The translations under genes and the position numbers were made by a program. Source: Marchantia polymorpha subsp. ruderalis (lineage: Eukaryota; Streptophyta; Marchantiopsida; Marchantiales; Marchantiaceae). Taken from it: a stretch of 64,000 bases of DNA. Position 1 is the stretch's first letter; every line of letters begins with the position of its first letter. The stretch is taken from contig AP031354.1 in assembly GCA_037833965.1 (NCBI GenBank), positions 10,394,001 through 10,458,000 of the forward strand. Reading direction: 5' to 3'. The notes beneath the pieces were generated by a model. That model saw only the letters and a list, made by a program, of their open reading frames with translations, searched no databases and had not been told where the DNA came from. Shown one piece after another: positions 23,976 to 37,400 of the stretch.

Positions 23976-25967
23976 GCTTTTTTCTTTGATGGACAAGCAA
24001 TTGTCGTTCAAGGGAAGAAACAATCATCAACATAGCAATCCAAGAAGTTGAGAGTATTAATGTGGAATATTAGAGGTCTTTCTTCAACAAAGAGTGTGAG
24101 TGCTGATCCGATTTGAAAGATAGCGGACATCATCAACGTTATGGAGATGTGGGAACATGAGAGCAACACTGTTGGAGAGATACCAGGATTTACTTTGATG
24201 GGATCCACTTAGAATCATATAAGTCAACGAGCAGAAGAGGCTATGGCGGTATTGCTACTTTCATCAGATCTCAATTTCTACCTCTGATACATCTAGAAGG
24301 TCATGATATTTGAGTTCAATATCATTGGCTTCGTCTTGGATTGGCTGGAGTATCTTATAGTTATTTGGCTGTTTGTTACTTTGCATCATTGTTCATGCCT
24401 ATGTACTCCACACACACTTGCAATCAGAGTCAACCATTCCATCAACTTATAGGAGATGTTCTCAATTATCAGAGCAAAGGTGAAGTTTTTCTTGTTGGAG
24501 ATTTCAATGCTTGAATAGGTTGTGCACAATTTACCCAAGTTGGTGATCTCTTGACTTTTACCTTCTTTGAAGAACTTGAAGATAGTATGTGGTCTAGAAA
24601 CTTTTTTGATAATTGTAAAAATCCTTTGACATAACACTTTTTAACCTTTGGAGCCACATGTAATATGAGGGTTCTCAACGGTATTTCTCTCTTTTCCAAC
24701 TCCCTTTCCAATATATGTTTTTCTTCTACATGTGTTAGCACTATTGATTATCTGCTATCATTGATCACTCATAGTTTTTTTATTTCAAAATTTGATATTC
24801 TAGAACCTCAATCAGAATCAGATCATGCACCTCTCTTATTTAATGTCTTGTTGTCAAAAACAACACCTCTCTCTTCATGCCATTCTGTTTTAGCTTCTCC
24901 CAAGTTTCGTTTAGATCTTAGTAAGAAAGAGCATTACATGCTACATTTTCAAAACATTTTGACCCACACTTCATGGAGCCTTGACCCACATACAACGAGT
25001 GGGCAATTAACAGAGTTGCTCAAAGACATTGCTTCTAAGTTCTTTTTACGGCACAAGGATCGAAGAGCTAGGGGCTTCCTTGCAATGGATGGTTTGACTT
25101 TGATTGCAAGCTAGCGAGGATGAGATCAGTTGACATGTCTTTGGATCTTCAAAGTCAGCTTATCTTGACAAGGCTTTACAAAGACTTGGTGAAGTCTAAT
25201 AAACTAGCTTTTTTGAGAATGAAGCAAGAATTCTTGACAAAGGAGTTCATGGAGAATCCCAAATCTTTTTGGGAACGATTAGCTATACAGTGTTTTAAAC
25301 CTACTTTTGATCCCAAGACTTTGATTGACTTTTTTGAAAAGCTTTATTTCTTTCCTGACACTACATCAATGCCTTGTTGTGAAGGAAAATTTGGCTTATT
25401 TTCTAAATCAAAGGTAATGACTCAAGTCAAAAAATTAGCAAATGGTAAATCGGAGAATTTGGATGATCTATCTATTAAACTTTTGAAGTGAAGAGTAGAT
25501 GTTATTGGACCAATACTCACCAAGGCGTTAGAGAATGTTGCTATGTATGGTTTTCCTTCAACTTGATCTTTACGGAAGATTCTGACTATTCACAAATCAA
25601 GAAGCAAATACTTGGTGACAAACTATCGCACTATCATGATTGGCAGTGTTTTCGCCAAGTTGTTTGGCAGAATGAATCTCATTGAAAGCGAACGCGGTTT
25701 CAAGCAAGTTTCCGCCCTACATACAACACCATTGACCATATCTTGGCCTTGCGTGTTTTATGGAAGAAGTCGAAGGGCAATGGAAAAGCTTTATTCTGCA
25801 CCTTTATTGACTTTAAGAAAGCTTTTGACACTGTACCTCGTGAACTATTATGGAAAAGTCTGCAAGTCATTGGAGTACCATCAAATCTTCTAGCAACTGT
25901 GGCCACGTTATACCATTCTGTTCGAGTCAAGATCAACACATCTCAAACTGAAGAGGTTATGAGTACT
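23976..25967 (+). mobile_element. LINE, 5' part (endonuclease and N-terminal RT), interrupted
   Basis: Non-LTR retrotransposon of APE type. The endonuclease begins near 24,060 (MWNIRGLSS), has the GDFNA motif near 24,500 and ends with the STIDYLLSL / SDHAPL pair near 24,740-24,835. The reverse transcriptase follows, with NYRTIMIGSVFAKLFGRMN near 25,620 and CTFIDFKKAFDTVPRELLW at about 25,798-25,855. Several stops and frame changes split the reading frame, so it is dead. The RT is cut at 25,967 by a nested element and resumes at 29,407-29,412. Overall it looks L1/Jockey-like, but I cannot fix the clade. Confidence 0.85.
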
Positions 25968-28900
25968 TGTAATGACAGACAAATACCAAAATGGAGCATA
26001 ATGGTACAGATCCGATCCCACGAGGACAGAAACAACCACAAAAGTCATGATTTGTTACAGAATAGCATTCTATTAAAGAGTTTCACTTCTTAGGCCAATG
26101 CCACTCCCATAAGACACTACCCAGCTAGAGCCGAAAACCCGCAGAGTAGTGCATAACCACACTCACAGCCTGAAACTTTTCCCAGCATTGCATACATCCC
26201 GACACACTGACCCGAATACTTAGACTTGAACTTGCTTAAATCCCAAGAAGACTCGACTACTGAGAACATTCAAGCCGAATACACACAACTCATGATGCGG
26301 TAACTTCGACAAACAAGAGCGCACCGTGCTCAATGTCTGGATCACACACCAGCACACGGACACAGTGGATACAGGTTTATAGTCAAGACAAGTCAATTGA
26401 TAGAAAAGCCCCCCAAGGAAAGAGCCTTGGGTCTCTTTATTCACAATGGCAACTCTGGGATATCAACCGCCTGAGGCGAATCGGTCTCAGGGGCTGTGCC
26501 GTCCGATGTAGCAGTTACGGTGTCATCTGAACTTACATCTACTCCTAGCCTACGCAACACGTTTACAATCTCTACTTCTACATTATGTCACGCCTCATTC
26601 AATTCCTCTGAAAATGTGTTAACTAACTCTACAATATGTTTGTGTCTGGCGGATCCGCTGGTCTTGGCACTCATCAACCGCCGCTTGAGCGAATCTAACT
26701 TCAGCCACTTCACCGTTTGTAATCCCCACATCGCGAACCCATTCAGACACTTCTCCAACCGCAACTTCAACCCGTCGGTTGTCTCGTCTCGGAGATGACG
26801 GTAGGCCTCCTCTGCCTTTTCCATTCTCCTTTGCGACTCCAGCGATCTCATGTCCGCCTTACCTTACTGCTACCGCAACCGTTGACATTCCGATTCAACC
26901 TTCAATTTACATTCGACCTCCGAAGTTTTTGCCGATTCACAATCCGTCAATTTCTTGGCTCAATTCGCCAATTCCTCCTCATGCTTCCGGACCCCCTCCG
27001 TCAGACTTGTTGATAGCTCCTCCGCACGTCAGAATTTGGCCTCGCACTTACCCTCTGAAACCTTGCGACGAAGATCTTCACCCGCCGTCTTCGCCTCTGC
27101 AATTTTGCCCCGAAGTTCTTCGGCGATGCGAACTTCTTCGACTCTTCGGACCTCCAATGTAGCAAGTTCCTCGACATGTTTCTTCTCTCGCTTCTCCGCA
27201 GTGGTGATCAGTCGCTGGGATCGCTTAACTGCCTCATCATATGCTTCCCTGGATTTCTCGAACCTCGTGAGCAAATCCAGTGTCATCTTCTGCCCGTTCT
27301 TGTTAGACTTGCGAAGTCCACCACAGGTTTCCTCCAACTCTGCACATCGTCTGGATTCGTTCTCCAGATTCAATTGCAGTACTTCGCACTCAATTTCCTT
27401 CTCTCGAAGCTCGGCTTCTCGCTCCTGCAATGTCACCTTCACTGCCGCGCACTCAGTTGTCAAGGTTGCCGCTCGCTCTTGTGCTAATTCACTCGCGGAA
27501 TTTCACTCCCTCTTTACTGCTAGTGCTCTCTTGAGCTGCGTTTCTTATCATCTCCACATAAAATCCTACCTCCTTGGACACAACATATTTCTCTCTCTTT
27601 CCATCTAGATACTTCAGTAATGGGACCACACTATACTGCAAGAAGTCGGGAAAAGAAACGACTAACTCTTTCGGTTCCTCCTGCGAAGTCTTTCTCTCTT
27701 TTGCAGGGCTCACTTCTCCTGTAGGAGATGACGGCAGTGCACTGTTTGGGGCATCTATCACCGTCCCTCCAACTTGTGCAACAATATGTTCCAGTACTTC
27801 GTCGCTTAACGTTAGTTCCTTTACCAATTCCTCGCTCGTCTTAGGATGTGATATTGCTTCACTTCCCGCAGTCTGTGTCCGCTCCGAAGACAGAGAATTT
27901 GGACTAACTATCTCCATTCCCTCCTTCAAGGGTTCCGCCAGTGCTTCTGCTGGAACTTCGATCAATACCCCCGAAGATCATTCCCCCTCTACAGGCTGTG
28001 TTGACTCGCCCACTACAACTTCGGGTCTACTCACAATCGGGGCAACTGTCTTTTCTACGCTGCTATCAGATACTTCTGCTGCCATTAACTCCCGATTCGC
28101 CCTCTTCTTTGGTCTTGCACGAGTTCTTGATTGCCTAATCACATCCACTTCCGTTTCCGTTCTTCTTACTTCAAGTGCCAAATCTCCATCGTCATCGCTC
28201 ACTACTCTCCTTCTCTTCGCCACTCGTCTCTCCGGCTTTTCCCGTCTCCGCACAACCTCCACCTGAACTGGTCATCGGGCTGTCGTCTGTGCTGGAATGG
28301 AGGGTCGACGGGTATTGTCCTCGGTCCCTTCGCTGGACTCGGCCGTCAAGATTTTCCGCTCCTTTGAAAATTGCTTCTACTCCTCTCTTGTAAGCAACCC
28401 CATGCCTCGGTAGAAAATCACCAAGAAGGAAATGAGATGATTGACCAATGGTCATGTTCACTGATCGGACGCGTTCACCTAGACAAGATCGTGAAAGATC
28501 CTTGCCCAGTGTACTCCTTGTCCCTTCAAGATTTGTTCAAAAAACCCTACTTGCCAGGCCGTCACATACGTCGTACGCGCTGGTCGCAAAATGTGCATAA
28601 TTCCCAACGATATCGCCCTTCTCTTCAGATCTACGTAATCCGCTGTCTTCCACCCCTTCGGTCCCTGCCTCCCGGAATTGAAAGTGGTCAGTAAGAGAAT
28701 TCTTCGGTGCGCGTAAGTCCCACGCTACTCTTCTCAAACAAAATTCTCCGTCGCTACCTACGCACGGTCTCATCACCTTCGTCCAATGTCCACAGCATGG
28801 GATCACCTCGAAGCTCCACGCTCTCGATCTGGTTATTATCCATTATCTCCTTACATATACTCGCCGAGATGCAATTCCAATTCCAAAAGAGTAATTCAAG

Positions 28901-29406
28901 TCACAACTCGCTCAGCTCGCGTCTGAAGGGTCACAATTCTTCGTAGGGCACCTTCATGGGAACCAATTTTTGCACCTTGTCACTCTTCATGACTTCAATT
29001 CGCGTCTTCGCTACTAGCAAGGTTGGTCGATTTTGTTCTTTCTCTCGCTCGCTCGTTCTTGCTCGATATTGCGATGTCGGCGCGAGGACTCCTCGTACTG
29101 CTCTTACCCTTGAAGCCCTAACATTGCCTCCTCACGCGCCCACTAAAATTCCCGACACGTGCGAACGTCTCCCGGCCCGTTGCGCGATTCAAAATTGAAT
29201 CCCATGTCTTCGCCGAAGACGCAGCTCTTGCAATGCCCAAAAAGACGGCGCTGAAGATCCGAAGATCTTTGAACATAGACGAATTCTAACTAATTCTATC
29301 ATATCTCCTCATAAGCTGCTCATTCTAACTCGTACAACTACTTTCTAGACAAATATCTTCTAATTTTTTTGATTTTTAAAGCCAAACAAAAAAACTAGGC
29401 ACCACA
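25968..29406 (-). mobile_element. 3,439-bp non-autonomous TG...CA element nested in the LINE
   Basis: Ends are TGTAATGAC at left and CACCACA at right, flanked on both sides by GTACT (25,963-25,967 and 29,407-29,411), a clean 5-bp target duplication as made by retroviral-type integrases. The minus strand encodes one long protein in pieces over about 29,150-26,500: an N-terminal part, an Arg/Lys-rich then acidic stretch (27,978-28,262), a Ser/Glu-rich part (27,489-27,965) and a coiled-coil C-terminal part (26,588-27,463). No protease, RT, RNase H or integrase is present, and I could not find direct LTRs. The protein resembles abundant predicted proteins I recall from Marchantia. It is broken. 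Confidence 0.65.
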
Positions 29407-30773
29407 GTACTATTGGAGTGATTCAAGGCTGTACTCTTCCTCCTATTTTCTTTGGAGTTCTTATAGAAGATATCAAGAGTGGTTGGAGGCATGTGATAGT
29501 GAAGGTGTCAAGCTTGGAAACTTTGTTATCAAAGCTCTTTTGTATGCAGAAGATATCATATTACTAGCACGTGATGCAATTAGTTTACAGAAACACCTAT
29601 ACACTTTGGCTAGCTTTTGTACCTAGAATCAGATGGAGGTAAATACGAAGAAGTCTAAAGTCATGATAGTGGGCACTAGATCCAAGTTCTCCTCTATTAC
29701 AAGGATCTACAATTAGAAGAGGTGAAGAGTTATAAATATCTAAGCATTGATTTTTCTAATAATTATAGTTGGACACTTTGCGTGCAAAAGAGAGTTGAAG
29801 GTGGTTACAAAGCTCTATATTCATTGCTAAATCGGTGTAGAAGGTTTCATCTTGTGTCTTGGAGTCTTAGGAAATTTTTATTTAGAAGCTTAGTGTTGCT
29901 GGTAGTATAGATTCCAAGTGTGGGGTTTTGGTTGTAAGAAGACAAGATGGAGCGTGTGGAGAGGGTGCAGAAGATATTTCTACAAGAAGAATTGGGTGTG
30001 AGAAATCAAACTTCATATGCTATTCTTCTTGCTGAAACAGGTTATTTACCTCTAGAGGCTGAAGCTCTATACTTGACCATCACTTACATCAGAAGGGTGA
30101 GATCTCTTGATGCTTCTCTCCTTCCTCCTGAAGCTTTGAGTGCCACACGTGCCAAAGTATGATTAGCGTATGAGATAACTTGATCTTTGAGGTGGAATGT
30201 GACGGAACGTGATTGGGACTTGCAACCTATAGCACTACGTGAACATTTTAAGGAGGAGTTTCTGAACATTATTTGGAGCAAGCGTGACACCAAGATGCAG
30301 TTTTATCAACTTCATGTGAATCCTATGTTTGTTTATTGTGAACAAGATTACTACTTGCAGGAATCTCTACGTCCTTACGTCATATTATTGCTAGGTTATA
30401 GAACAAGATCTCTTAGGCTTGGAATTGAGGAAGGACGTTAGATTAATATTGATAGTAGTGAAGGTATTTGTAGGCTATGTGATGGAAGAGAAGTTGAGGA
30501 TGAAGAGCATGTATTTTTTACCTGTACTAGATATGTAGAGATTAGAGTGGCTCATAATATATATGTAAAGAATTTCTATTCATTGTTAAAGTTAGTTCTT
30601 TTTTATTTAGGTTTTTATATTAGGTACATTATTAGTTACCGTTCTAGTGCTCTTGGCACTAGCTAGGGTTTGGTCTTTGGGGTCTTTTCCCTTGTTTGTG
30701 GTTGTTGCTTGTATTGTATTTTTCAACCTTTTAACACTTTGGGTACCCCGGGCTTGATCTATTACCATTTACC
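29407..30773 (+). mobile_element. LINE, 3' part (RT palm to C-terminal zinc knuckle)
   Basis: Continuation of the LINE after the nested insertion. STIGVIQGCTLPPIFFGVL (29,410-29,465), the RT catalytic motif as YAEDIILLA (about 29,545-29,572, usual YADD), a thumb region, and a C-terminal CRLCDGREVEDEEHVFFTC zinc-knuckle-like motif (about 30,470-30,525). The 3' end has a short TTACCATTTACCATT tail at about 30,760-30,775. GTACT at 29,407-29,411 is the duplication made by the nested element. Confidence 0.85.
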
Positions 30774-30775
30774 AT

Positions 30776-31015
30776 TCTTGACGACTTGTCTTAGAATTCA
30801 AATACCGAATTGTTTTTAGTAAACGTAACTTCAGATTGCCAAGGGAGACAAGGTTGGGTAACATTTTGTGGATCATATCGAAACATTCTTATGCGCCTTT
30901 AGCAAATTGTAGATTATTATCATTCTTGGTGATTTGTCTTCGAATTCAAATATCAAATTGTTTTTAGTAAACGGAACTTTAGATTTCCAAGAGAAAGAAA
31001 GTTATAATTTGTGTA
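30776..31015. repeat. ~149-bp tandem repeat, continuing past the LINE
   Basis: Starting at 30,776 and again near 30,925, the sequence CTTG..GA.TTGTCTT.GAATTCAAATA..AATTGTTTTTAGTAAACG recurs at about 149-bp spacing. The second half of the unit (CAAGGTTGG...TATTATCATT) occurs at 30,849-30,924 and also at 23,902-23,975, left of the LINE. Confidence 0.8.
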
Positions 31016-34000
31016 AAGTGAGCAAGCAGAGTTGTGATCTCCAAATTAAATCAGAGTTATAAATTGTGAAAAATGAATAAGCAAAACAAAAAGTGTAGAA
31101 TGATTTGTGTCTTTTTTCACTTGTAAAATAGTTGAAACAACAAATTTAACTTAACGTCAGAAATCATGATGGTTTGGATTGGTATGGTGAGATTATGCAA
31201 ACAATTAAAATCTACTAAATTGAGATTATAGCATCACCATTTTTATTTTTTCTAGTGTTTCTCATGTGATGGAGCGTAGCGCAAGGAAGACCTGGGGCAA
31301 CAAGGGTGAGTGAAGGAAGAGTAGTGATGTGGTTACTCGCATTTTTCATGTGGGGGAGGTTATTGCAAGGAAGACATGGGGCAACGAGGGTGAGTGAAGG
31401 AAGGGTACGTTCCATCTATGCTGGCGACGATTAGGAGACGAAGTCAAAGGTTGGGGCAACGAGGGACAGTCAAGGAATGGTAGGTTCCATCTATATTAGC
31501 GGCGATTCGCGGCGAATAGGAGACGAAGTCAAATGTTGCAAGTTAGACAGGAGTTACAGCAATAAAGAATCACATGCAAATTTATTTTGAAAATTACAGT
31601 TGAACTGTCACTAATAGATAGAATCACGTCACTAGAAACCTAATGGTTCTTGAACTCTATGTCACTAATAAGAGTTCACACTATTGGTAAGTTTAACTGT
31701 GCTATATTCGAATGTTACAAAATTTTGCGAGATGCCAGTTGTGAAATTGGTGTTGCAGTCAAAACCCTCTTGACCAATTTTTCCTAAATTTGTTATGAAA
31801 CCCCGTATGGGTGTCTGAGTTTTGCGTTAGATTTGAAGGGGCGAAGACCAAGATTCATTTATCATAATCACATACGTACCCGTGTCAATACTTTCTAGCT
31901 TTGGCACAATGTGAAATAGACGAGAAGCTAATCAGAAAGCTGAAGCCTAAGAACCGAGGCACATTGAGAATAGGAACCGTAGGAGTGGATCAACTCTTCG
32001 AGGCAGGTTAGTCTTCCCAATGAACCCCCAAAAATTGCTCCATAACTATGTAAAACCGGTTGTAAAAAGCCTGAGGTGATTCACACGTATTATGAGACGT
32101 AAAAACAATCAATAAAGTGACCATTGATTTTACGTGTGATCATACTAAACTGTCCAGATGTTATGCAGTCGGCACTCTACTAAGACGAATCAGTGTGACT
32201 ACGCAATGAGAAAAACAATCCTTAAAAGCAAAAACAGTCTCATGCGTACCCAGCCCGTTAACATACCAATCCTAAGCAAGTCCAGGATTGCACCGGACAG
32301 TACCAAAGGGAAACTGCGTTCTTTGACAAACTAACATGCTAATTAAGAAGCGAAAGCCCAAATGTGAACCTTTAAGGACATGCATATCCAAACCATCAGG
32401 TATGGCTGACAGGAATCATAATAAATCACAAAGAAAGCCAGAAGTACGGAAATGAGATAGAGAAGTCATGCTGAGATGATCTAACGAAGATGTTTAATTC
32501 GCTCGTCATGTTAAGCCTCGATTACAATTAGCAAACCATGCTGGAAAAAGTTCCTCTTCATACTTCATATACGTGAAGCAGATTAGAGCATTTACCCCCT
32601 CTTTCTCGTGTAATTCGATGAATGACATCGATAAGAAAGGTCCTCCTGACTTCAAGGAAGTCAACGGAAGGCAGCAATGAGCTAAGATTTCTACACATGG
32701 CGAAAATCCCATCAGGTCGAGAAAACTATGATAAACACATCAAACTGATTACAGATTTGCATGAGTGGCAACAATAAATGCAGGCGCCCTCTAGACGGAT
32801 ATATAAATGTCGGTAGATCTCCAAATGTACAAAATAGATGTGCCTGTCCCGCCACAGGGAAAAAGACACCATGACATGGTACCTGATAAACTAGATTACA
32901 AGTTTTGACTGCTGGACAACGAAGGAACTTCTCGAACCATGATATCTGACTACAGACACAGAGCTATAGAAATTCTGACAGTAACAAAGCAAACCACTAC
33001 ACGGCACCCTACCGTTTTCACTGATGTATGCCCCATTTGGGTTGTTGAACAATCACGAATCGCACTCTAGGATGTGCATTCAGAATAAGGCCTTTTTTTC
33101 TAGAAACATGATGTAATAACAGTTTTCTCAACTGAGTGAGAACCATCTTGCGTCTGATAACTTGGCGTCATTTCCAATCCTGCAATCCGAACATTGACGC
33201 ACAAAAACAATTAATGACTCTCAAAGTCACGGCAAGCAACCCTTCTCGAATTTAGGTGATTGGTAGCGTATAAGATCCTCCAAGTCCTCTCGTTTCAAAA
33301 TCAAAATCTCAAGATGATTAACGTCTCCTCAAAGGAGAGTAAAAAAATTTCACCCGATTTGGGAACCGAAAGATTCTTTAATCTGAACATTTCGAGATAT
33401 AGAACTTGCCAACGAACCAGAATTATCATGGAGTGTTCAGTCCAAATTGCAAGGAACTGACCATGTTTTGAGAAACCAATGAAGAGTACAAATGAAGTAG
33501 CAATTACACAATCAGTTGAATCTTCTTTTATCTCATTTTCAAAGAATTATTTTGCTTGTCATATGATTTACCGGCTTCCTTCCAGATACGCTGTCGCATT
33601 ATCATGTGAAGTAGAAGTTTCACTAAGAGTTTTCTATCAGTCTTCATGAGCCAAGAACAAATCAGAAAATTGGAGGGAACAGGACAGCGCATACGCTCAG
33701 CAGAATCATATACGATACAATATACTCTCAATCCAAGAGAAGGAAGTGCATCAACCTAGCAGTTGTAATACAAATGGCTTCTCAATCAATGTGATAACCT
33801 GGACTTGACTACTTAGGAAGGAGGATTGCAAGACATAACAGCATGACAAGGCCGTAATTATATTCGATATTTTAGCAAGCTCGTGCTATGTGCCAACTTT
33901 ATCTGAAGCTATTATGTAGAATTTGATCTCCTTTAAATAGTTCTCAGCAGAGACCTTTTACTTTGTGAAAACTTGTGTCATGCAGTTTAACCAGTCATCC

Positions 34001-34240
34001 ACTGTAAAGACTTTAGCCCAACACAAATCATATTTTAACTTGAGGAAAGGCTTTAATTACCGATACAGCTTAGATATCAAGAAGGACGGGAAGACCCCAT
34101 TATACACGTATGGAACCAAATTGGTAACACAACCGGATCACAACCGGATTTAACAGTTCTTGCATCCAGATATACTCAACGTTTGAACCAAAATCTCCTA
34201 AATTCAGTGATAAATACTGAACTTTAGATTTAACTTTCCT
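31016..34240. other. unassigned DNA downstream of the methyltransferase
   Basis: No exon recognised. It includes a degenerate G-rich repeat at 31,250-31,540, listed separately. The remainder, about 31,560-34,240, has only short frames and may include 3' flank of the methyltransferase gene. Confidence 0.35.
31250..31540. repeat. degenerate G-rich tandem repeat
   Basis: The phrase GCAAGGAAGAC.TGGGGCAAC.AGGGTGAGTGAAGGAAG recurs at about 31,280 and 31,370. A related GTTGGGGCAACGAGG with AGGAGACGAAGTCAAA follows at 31,430-31,540. It consists of three to four partly overlapping diverged copies. Confidence 0.65.
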
Positions 34241-34246
34241 TTTATT
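34241..34246 (-). promoter_or_regulatory. candidate polyadenylation signal of the methyltransferase gene
   Basis: AATAAA on the minus strand, about 205 bases after the methyltransferase stop codon. Position and motif fit, but plant poly(A) signals are loose. Confidence 0.4.
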
Positions 34247-34449
34247 TATGGATTTATCGGCTAATGACTCACAAAGATCATCTCCTATATAGAATGTCAA
34301 AGTCGACATAAAAACTGTGGCTAGCAATTTTACAAGTATCAGGAAAAGGGAATGAACCTGACGGAGGGGAGCTGTTCAATAATTCGGTAGCTGGGTTCTT
34401 TTGATTTGTTCAGCTAACGTTACCTTTGATTGATAGAACTACGTGACCA

Positions 34450-37400
34450 TTACTTTTTGGCAGCAGGCTTTTTCTTCTTGTCAGGAACTGCTGGTTTAAC
34501 CGGAGCTTCCTGTTCGTTCGCATTGATAGGAATATCTTATTAGGACAGTTCACGTTTCTTCATGATAGCATTCTTGTTTTTATCTGGTAACATTTTTGTT
34601 CATAGAAAAGAAGCACATGTACTTAGGTTTTCTGGATTATAATTAGTGCTTTATATCTTAAGTTGGCAGCTACATTTGAAAACGTTCGTTATAGCGAATT
34701 GATTAGTCCAATGTCGTCATGCCACTCACAAAGGTTGGATATGTTTACACACCTTGGTGCATACATAAACGTAGTGCAAGTCTGGATCTTCCAGACCAAA
34801 TTGTGGACCTAAAGTGCCATCGTCATTCAGAAGCAGGGGGTCCGTAATGACTCTAGAAGAACTCTCTGCCGCCCTTTTCGAACCCGGTCTTGCTGCGACA
34901 ACAAATTGGAAAAAATCAGTGCGAGGATACCCATCTCTTCATGACTTTAACAAAAGAACCTCAAATTCTGAATATAGAGAATCAGGATAAATAGATACTT
35001 AATGAAAAGATACTTATTCAGGGGTAGAGCCTTAATTCTAAAAACTGACATTGGGGAGGTCTGAAACGTACGTATAACGTGGAGGGCAATGGACCAGTTC
35101 ATTTCTGGCCCCTTCAAGTGCGACATTCGAACTCGAGGATCACCGTACGTGATCTGTTTATGATCGTATGAACTAAATAGTTAGAAAACACGAAATGCAA
35201 ATTGCTAACGCACGAAAACCCAATCCTGCTCTTCATGAGGAACTTAAAGGTTCGCAAGATCATACCAGCATGTATACACCTCCTGGCTTCAAAACCCTGT
35301 GAATGGCAACTAGATCATATTAGAGACTTTTCAGACTTCACTGCAGCCAATCTTCCAGATTGATTGTTTTGTAAGAAAGGAAGTCTAATATAGCTGCTAT
35401 TTTACGTCTAACTTGTCCACGCTAACTCTATGAGCGCTGCCAATTAATCAAGACTGGATGGGTCCAGAACGCAAATTTATCAGCTAGTGATAAGAGATCA
35501 GTTACAGGGAGACATCTGCAGCTTAAGCTGAAAGAAAAGGTCTTTGGTTGCAGGCAGAAACCTTCGAACCTCCTCCAGCATTCGTGCAGCACTGTAGGGG
35601 GCGCTTGCTCCGCACTGCCAAAAGAAATTCAAACTAGGATCAGCTGCAAAAATATGATTGAAAACTCTGGTGAGATGATCAATTCTGCAACTGTAAGAGA
35701 GACTGTTGTCACATCAAAGGCTTATACAACTACCGTAACCTTACAGCGGCAAGTGACTGTAATTTCGCAGTGGTCACCAAGACCAATCGTTTGAGTTATT
35801 ATTGACTGCCGTTCATTGATGGAGTCACTGTTGAAACTATACACGTGACAAAATGTGACGATCTGTTGATTTGAATTCTTACCATGAGTGAATCAAACAT
35901 GCCTGCAAGAAGCCAATGAAAACACAGATAAGTTGGAAAGGAAACAGAGAATCAGGTAATAATTCATACACGACACACAAAGAAGATAAGTGTAGATGCC
36001 GTACGTCAAGTCCGCCATGTACATGATATCTCATAACGGGGCGCAAATTGGAAAGCACGACATCTTCTTGAGACTTCCAAACAAAGGTAATGAGGTTACA
36101 TGATCTAAATCACACAACATCGGGGATAACTACCTAATCTAAGAAGATTTACCTTTGTCAACAATAGAATCGAACGTCGCGTCTTTGAAAAACTTCATCT
36201 CCCGAACATCCAGCCGCAAGTCTAGAGAACGCATATTAAGAAAATAATACATCTACGTCTGTCTTGCCAAGTACGACGTCGAACAAAGCTCCTCCTCGCA
36301 GACTCACGATAAGATAAGACACTAACACCAACTTCTGTGTCAACCAATACGTGGACGCGCAAGTAATACTCAAAATTTTGCGATTGACCAGTACCGGAAT
36401 CACTGTGCATGAAATATGACAACATCAGACTAGATATCAGACAGCCTTATTGGTAGTAGTAGGATACATTGTAGTTGAGGAACATCTTTATACTTCTTCA
36501 CCATCGCATCGATGACCACCTGTGAGATGTCGACGTTAACAATTTCTTGGTAGCCATCATTAACCATGTCCTCCGATATGACTGTATCACACATCAAGAA
36601 GGAGAAAATTAATACTAATTCTGTTTGTTTGAGATTCAGATGATCGATCAGACTGACCAGATATAATTGCCCTATTGAACACGGTGATGTCATCGTGAGT
36701 TCAAAGGTGACTTCGGAGGCGTTCTAGGCCTGCCATCGTTGTGCGTCTTCACAAGTGATGCAATCTTAAAACTACTACGGGTTGATAAAAGAGTCTGGTC
36801 ATACTAGACATTTGCAGTCAAAATCTCGCAAAAACTAATATGAAGTAAATGGAATACTATTATCCGACTGCTAATCTATAACTAGTGTGGAGCAAATCAA
36901 ATGTCGACATGCGTGCGAGGAGGAATCTAATCATGTGCGGCGGTCACATTCTTCGTGATGAACTTGGGATACTTGTAAGATGTGAATTTTCCTCTCGTTA
37001 ATCATTAAACCTCGACCAATATGATCACAATCTCGTCTGCTTGAAGACATGTCCACCCATCACCCCTAAATTGAATGATATAAATAAAACGGCACGACAT
37101 TACTATCAGGAAATCGTTCCAGTAGCAGACCAGGTGACAGAGGGCTCGACGGTATACATGAAAAAACTCGATTCAGAGTGTCATTATGACGGTCTCAACC
37201 TGAATGTAGAAATTTAGAAGCGAATTTCATTCTGTCTGAACCTTGATATGAGTTGAATCGCTTCGCAATTCAGAGTATATCTTTTATCCCGTCCAATTTG
37301 ATCTGACCTAAGTGACGGCATGATCATGTAGTGGGACGCATAGCGCGAACTCTGTCTTAACAGCATAAAACCTGCTGTTTACTAGTTGTCCACGATCTCA

